Positions 40,432 through 41,649 of a DNA stretch of 41,649 nt are shown here, piece by piece. The notes beneath the pieces are model-generated. The model was not told the origin of the DNA. It did not search any database and saw nothing but the letters and a program-made list of their open reading frames with translations. The stretch is from Acidaminococcus hominis (GTDB lineage Bacteria; Bacillota; Negativicutes; Acidaminococcales; Acidaminococcaceae): assembly GCF_900291475.1 (NCBI RefSeq), contig NZ_OLMM01000004.1, forward strand, positions 519,223 to 560,871, read 5' to 3'. The translations under genes were made by a program, and so were the position numbers. Every line of letters begins with the position of its first letter. Within the stretch, counting starts at the first letter, position 1.

Positions 40432-41649
40432 GGTCAGTTGTAAAATGAACTTGAACAGTTAATCAAAAAATAAAAATCCATAGTGAAGCCTCATGCTAAA
40501 ATGGTTTTGCGAGAAATCATCAACAAAGGAGCAATCACGATGGATCACATCCATTCTAACACAATGGAGGACGTACGTATCCCCGGCCGCCATCTTTCTT
40601 TGGAAGAACGTGGTATGATTCAAGCTCTGCATCGTCAAGGGCTTTCCCTTCGCAACATTGCTGCTGCAGTAGGATGTGCTCATACGACTGTTTTCTATGA
40701 GCTTCGGCGTGGAACGCCGGAACGAAAAAGCAAGCACGGTCGTGCCCCACAGTATATGGCAAAGCGCGGTCAGAAGGCATACGCAAAGAATCGCAAGAAC
40801 TCCAGGAAGACTTGCAAAATCGATCATGACGACTGCGAATCGTTCATCCAATGGATGGTAGAACAAGTCCGCCAGGAACGTTGGTCACTGGATGCCTGCG
40901 TTGGCTATGCTAGGCGGAACAAGCTATTTACGCCGGAACAGATTCCCTGTACCAAGACGCTTTACAACATGCTTTGGGCTAATAAGCTTCCGCTGTCGCT
41001 CTTCGAAGTCCCGCGAGCCTTAAAGCATAAACACCGTCGGAAATGGGTACGTAAGAACAAGCGTATGAAGGGTCGCTCCATTGAGGAACGTCCTGCCGTC
41101 GTCAATGAAGGTACCGAAATTGGCCACTGGGAAGTGGACACGGTCGTTGGTCAGCGTGCAGGCCGTGAGGCAGTAGTCTTCACTGCTGTTGAAAAGGTTA
41201 CGCGCAACTACATCGCCATCCGCATTCCTGGACGTACCTGTGCCGGCGTTGAATCCGCTCTTGCACAGTTGCAGGAGCTATATGGCGCAGAGCGCTTCAG
41301 CCAGATTTTTAAGACGATGACGGCCGATAACGGTCCTGAGTTTGAGAACTTGTCACAGTTCGAGAGTCTCGGCACCAAGATGTACTTTACACATTCGTAC
41401 AGCTCGTGGGAACGGGCTCAAAACGAACGCCACAATGGCTTGCTGAGGGATTTCATCCCAAAGGGCATGTCCGTAGAGCGGTTCTCTGATGAGGATATCC
41501 TGAACATGGCAGATACGCTGAACCAGCGCCCACGTCGTGTTTTGGGCTACCATACGCCGTCAGAGCTATTTGATGCATTCCTCGATGAAGTTTATGCTAT
41601 TGAGTGTGTTTCTTGATTATAGTTGTTCAAATTCAACTTGCAATTTACC
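40432..41649 (+). mobile_element. IS30-family insertion sequence (apparently complete)
   Basis: The left end (from GGTCAGTTG at 40432) and the reverse complement of the right end (GGTAAATTG from 41649 inwards) align over about 30 bp with few mismatches; both share the block TTGAACA. They bracket a single transposase gene, giving about 1.2 kb, a normal IS30 size. The right boundary coincides with the window end, so a few terminal bases and the target duplication may be missing. Confidence 0.8.
40540..41616 (+). CDS. IS30-family transposase
   Basis: 358 residues from ATG 40540 (AAAGGAG upstream; the frame is open earlier but without a site). The N-terminal HTH LSLEERGMIQALHRQGLSLR, with IAAAVGCAHTTVFYELRRG, is the IS30 DNA-binding region. 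The DDE triad is Asp200 (HWEVDTVVG), Asp263 (TADNGPEF) and Glu297 (NERHNGLLR); the 33-residue gap between the last two is the IS30 hallmark. The ORF looks intact, so the element may be active. Codon use is less GC-biased than in neighbouring genes. Confidence 0.95.
   Translation: MDHIHSNTMEDVRIPGRHLSLEERGMIQALHRQGLSLRNIAAAVGCAHTTVFYELRRGTPERKSKHGRAPQYMAKRGQKAYAKNRKNSRKTCKIDHDDCESFIQWMVEQVRQERWSLDACVGYARRNKLFTPEQIPCTKTLYNMLWANKLPLSLFEVPRALKHKHRRKWVRKNKRMKGRSIEERPAVVNEGTEIGHWEVDTVVGQRAGREAVVFTAVEKVTRNYIAIRIPGRTCAGVESALAQLQELYGAERFSQIFKTMTADNGPEFENLSQFESLGTKMYFTHSYSSWERAQNERHNGLLRDFIPKGMSVERFSDEDILNMADTLNQRPRRVLGYHTPSELFDAFLDEVYAIECVS

Overview
The window reads as chromosome of a Gram-negative-enveloped member of the Firmicutes (Negativicutes), most likely Acidaminococcus or a close relative. 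This is inferred from three things: GC-rich coding sequence with strong AAGGAGG-type ribosome binding sites, a small signal-peptide beta-barrel outer-membrane protein, and a V/A-type ATPase with a sodium-binding c-ring together with an aconitate-to-2-oxoglutarate gene set, which suits an anaerobic amino-acid and tricarboxylate fermenter. No marker gene in the window fixes the species.

Layout. 1-136: right end of an IS3-family element cut by the window edge. 222-4052 (minus): YfcC-type carrier plus M20 peptidase, then lrgA-lrgB. 4187-4263: tRNA-Arg(CCU). 4374-7173 (minus): beta-barrel protein, brnQ, SDR. 7368-8451 (minus): cold-shock protein, then cyclophilin coupled to a GIY-YIG protein. 8487-12832 (minus): a probable redox and export operon (secreted protein, nitroreductase, thioredoxin-reductase-like flavoprotein, lipoprotein, MFS carrier), preceded by a MocR/GntR regulator (12947-14320). 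14482-15027: RNA 2'-phosphotransferase. 15111-23547 (minus): complete nine-gene V-ATPase operon. 23844-29813 (minus): LysR regulator, aconitase, isocitrate dehydrogenase and a PrpF-family isomerase. 29814-30904: a 1.1-kb non-coding stretch holding promoters, a candidate small RNA and mosaic repeats. 30905-32077 (plus): iron alcohol dehydrogenase. 32185-34776 (minus): two different PLP aminotransferases. 35023-37475: LysR regulator divergent from a dicarboxylate/amino-acid:cation symporter-family carrier. 37476-38803: repeat-rich intergenic region. 38860-40425: RidA divergent from a catabolic Thr/Ser dehydratase. 40432-41649: an apparently complete IS30-family element placed 6 bp after the dehydratase stop codon.

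How the genes fit together. PrpF-like isomerase, aconitase and isocitrate dehydrogenase make a plausible route trans-aconitate -> cis-aconitate -> isocitrate -> 2-oxoglutarate, feeding glutamate metabolism. The V-ATPase would link ATP to a sodium gradient used by carriers such as BrnQ. RidA would remove the reactive enamine/imine released by the dehydratase.

The most interesting signals are: (1) a 26-bp motif placed exactly 28 bp from the -10 box at both the isocitrate dehydrogenase promoter and a distal PrpF promoter, with a related third site in front of a candidate small RNA; (2) a TrxB-like flavoprotein that keeps its CxxC but has lost both NADPH-binding motifs; (3) two families of mosaic hairpin repeats whose arms vary by compensatory changes; (4) a symporter with altered substrate and cation residues.
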